Shown here: positions 63,674-64,000 of the stretch, one piece after another | How the letters are laid out: each line of letters starts with the position of its first letter | Position numbering within the stretch: the first letter of the stretch is position 1 | Assembly: GCA_903904605.1 (NCBI GenBank) | Contig: CAIVDC010000118.1 | Coordinates: 1-64,000, forward strand | Direction of reading: 5' to 3' | DNA from: an uncultured Sterolibacterium sp. | GTDB lineage: Bacteria; Pseudomonadota; Gammaproteobacteria; Burkholderiales; Rhodocyclaceae | DNA length: 64,000 bases | Notes under the pieces: generated by a model | Told to the model about the DNA's origin: nothing | The model's input: the letters and a program-made list of their open reading frames with translations, nothing else | The model's database searches: none | Program-made: the position numbers and the translations under genes

Positions 63674-64000
63674 CTACAACTGCCGCATGATGCGCAACCG
63701 GGTTGCACTCATGTCGTCGCCGCGAATTTCCCTGAGCGCGTAACCGACGAAGGACGAGACGACGTCCTTGCGCCAGTAGAGGTCGAGGTCGGTGTTGTCC
63801 AGGGGTTTGGCGGCCGACGTGGCCTTCTTGCCAGCCGCGGCGATGGCTTCGTCGGTGAGTTTGCCGCCGAGCAACAGCCCGCCGGCCTCGGTCATCAGAG
63901 GGCGCGAGGACACGGCGCCGAGGACGATGCGGGCGTCAAGGACCGTGCCGTCCGGCGCTGCGCGCACGGCCGCCGCGACGCCGAGTATCGGGAAATCGAA
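63674..64000 (-). CDS. FAD-binding subunit of a molybdenum hydroxylase (C-terminal part, cut by window edge)
   Basis: The visible 108 residues run on to the last base of the window ([16 protein letters not shown]...), so the gene's 5' part is missing. They match the CO_deh_flav_C domain of xanthine dehydrogenase/CO dehydrogenase medium subunits: [21 protein letters not shown], then a helical end ([29 protein letters not shown]). In this bacterial group one possibility is the beta subunit of 4-hydroxybenzoyl-CoA reductase, but the FeS-binding insert that would show this lies outside the window. Confidence 0.8.
   Translation of the reverse strand, partial: FDFPILGVAAAVRAAPDGTVLDARIVLGAVSSRPLMTEAGGLLLGGKLTDEAIAAAGKKATSAAKPLDNTDLDLYWRKDVVSSFVGYALREIRGDDMSATRLRIMRQL

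Overview
The window reads as a contiguous stretch of core chromosome from a GC-rich Betaproteobacterium. Gene content and order (hom-thrC, dapC-dapD-pilU-dapE-prmB, rpsB-tsf-pyrH-frr-uppS-cdsA-dxr-rseP-bamA-ompH-lpxD-fabZ-lpxA-lpxB-rnhB, ppsR/ppsA, a PEP-CTERM protein) fit the Rhodocyclales and relatives. That placement is inferred from family resemblance; no database search was run. I count 57 protein genes, one of them cut by the right edge. I saw no rRNA, tRNA, CRISPR array, insertion sequence or prophage, and no gene-free stretch over 300 bp.

Layout. 1-3.4 kb: dnaB (+) converges on phoH and a PrxQ-type peroxiredoxin (-). 3.4-10.8 kb: a tightly overlapped minus-strand operon for 4-amino-4-deoxy-L-arabinose (L-Ara4N) addition to lipid A, read as Mth938-like, arnT, a single ArnE/F-like flippase subunit, arnB, arnC, ArnA formyltransferase, ArnA decarboxylase, arnD, running on into prx and phoH. 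10.9-15.1 kb: an AlaC-like aminotransferase, hom and thrC (+). 15.1-18.9 kb (-): an EamA transporter, the fused NAD(P)H-hydrate repair enzyme, a small acidic unknown protein and an LhgO-like FAD oxidase. 19.0-20.2 kb (+): an M20 amidohydrolase. 20.2-27.7 kb (-): queF, dapC, dapD, pilU, dapE, prmB, prfC. 27.8-35.4 kb (+): smc, zipA, ligA, galU. 35.4-37.2 kb (-): typA. 37.3-38.6 kb (+): methylthioinosine phosphorylase and def. 38.6-42.9 kb (-): map, glnD and a PEP-CTERM protein. 43-58.5 kb (+): the long translation, isoprenoid and outer-membrane biogenesis cluster from rpsB to a TrmH-family methyltransferase. 58.6-64 kb: ppsR (-) divergent from ppsA (+), then Bcr/CflA, smpB and the end of a molybdenum-hydroxylase FAD subunit (-).

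How the genes fit together. The cell envelope dominates. LpxD/FabZ/LpxA/LpxB build lipid A, BamA/Skp/RseP build and police the outer membrane, UppS and Dxr supply the undecaprenyl carrier that the Arn enzymes use, and GalU supplies UDP-glucose upstream of the L-Ara4N precursor. DapC/D/E and Hom/ThrC branch from aspartate semialdehyde.

Most of the window is conventional. The signals most worth a second look are regulatory: a well-spaced sigma-54 (-24/-12) promoter candidate upstream of the PEP-CTERM gene, three DnaA-box-like 9-mers just upstream of dnaB, a perfect 12-bp hairpin between rpsB and tsf, a structured rpsB leader behind a TATAAT promoter, and a palindromic ATTATAAT between queF and smc. 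I found no convincing new multi-gene system.
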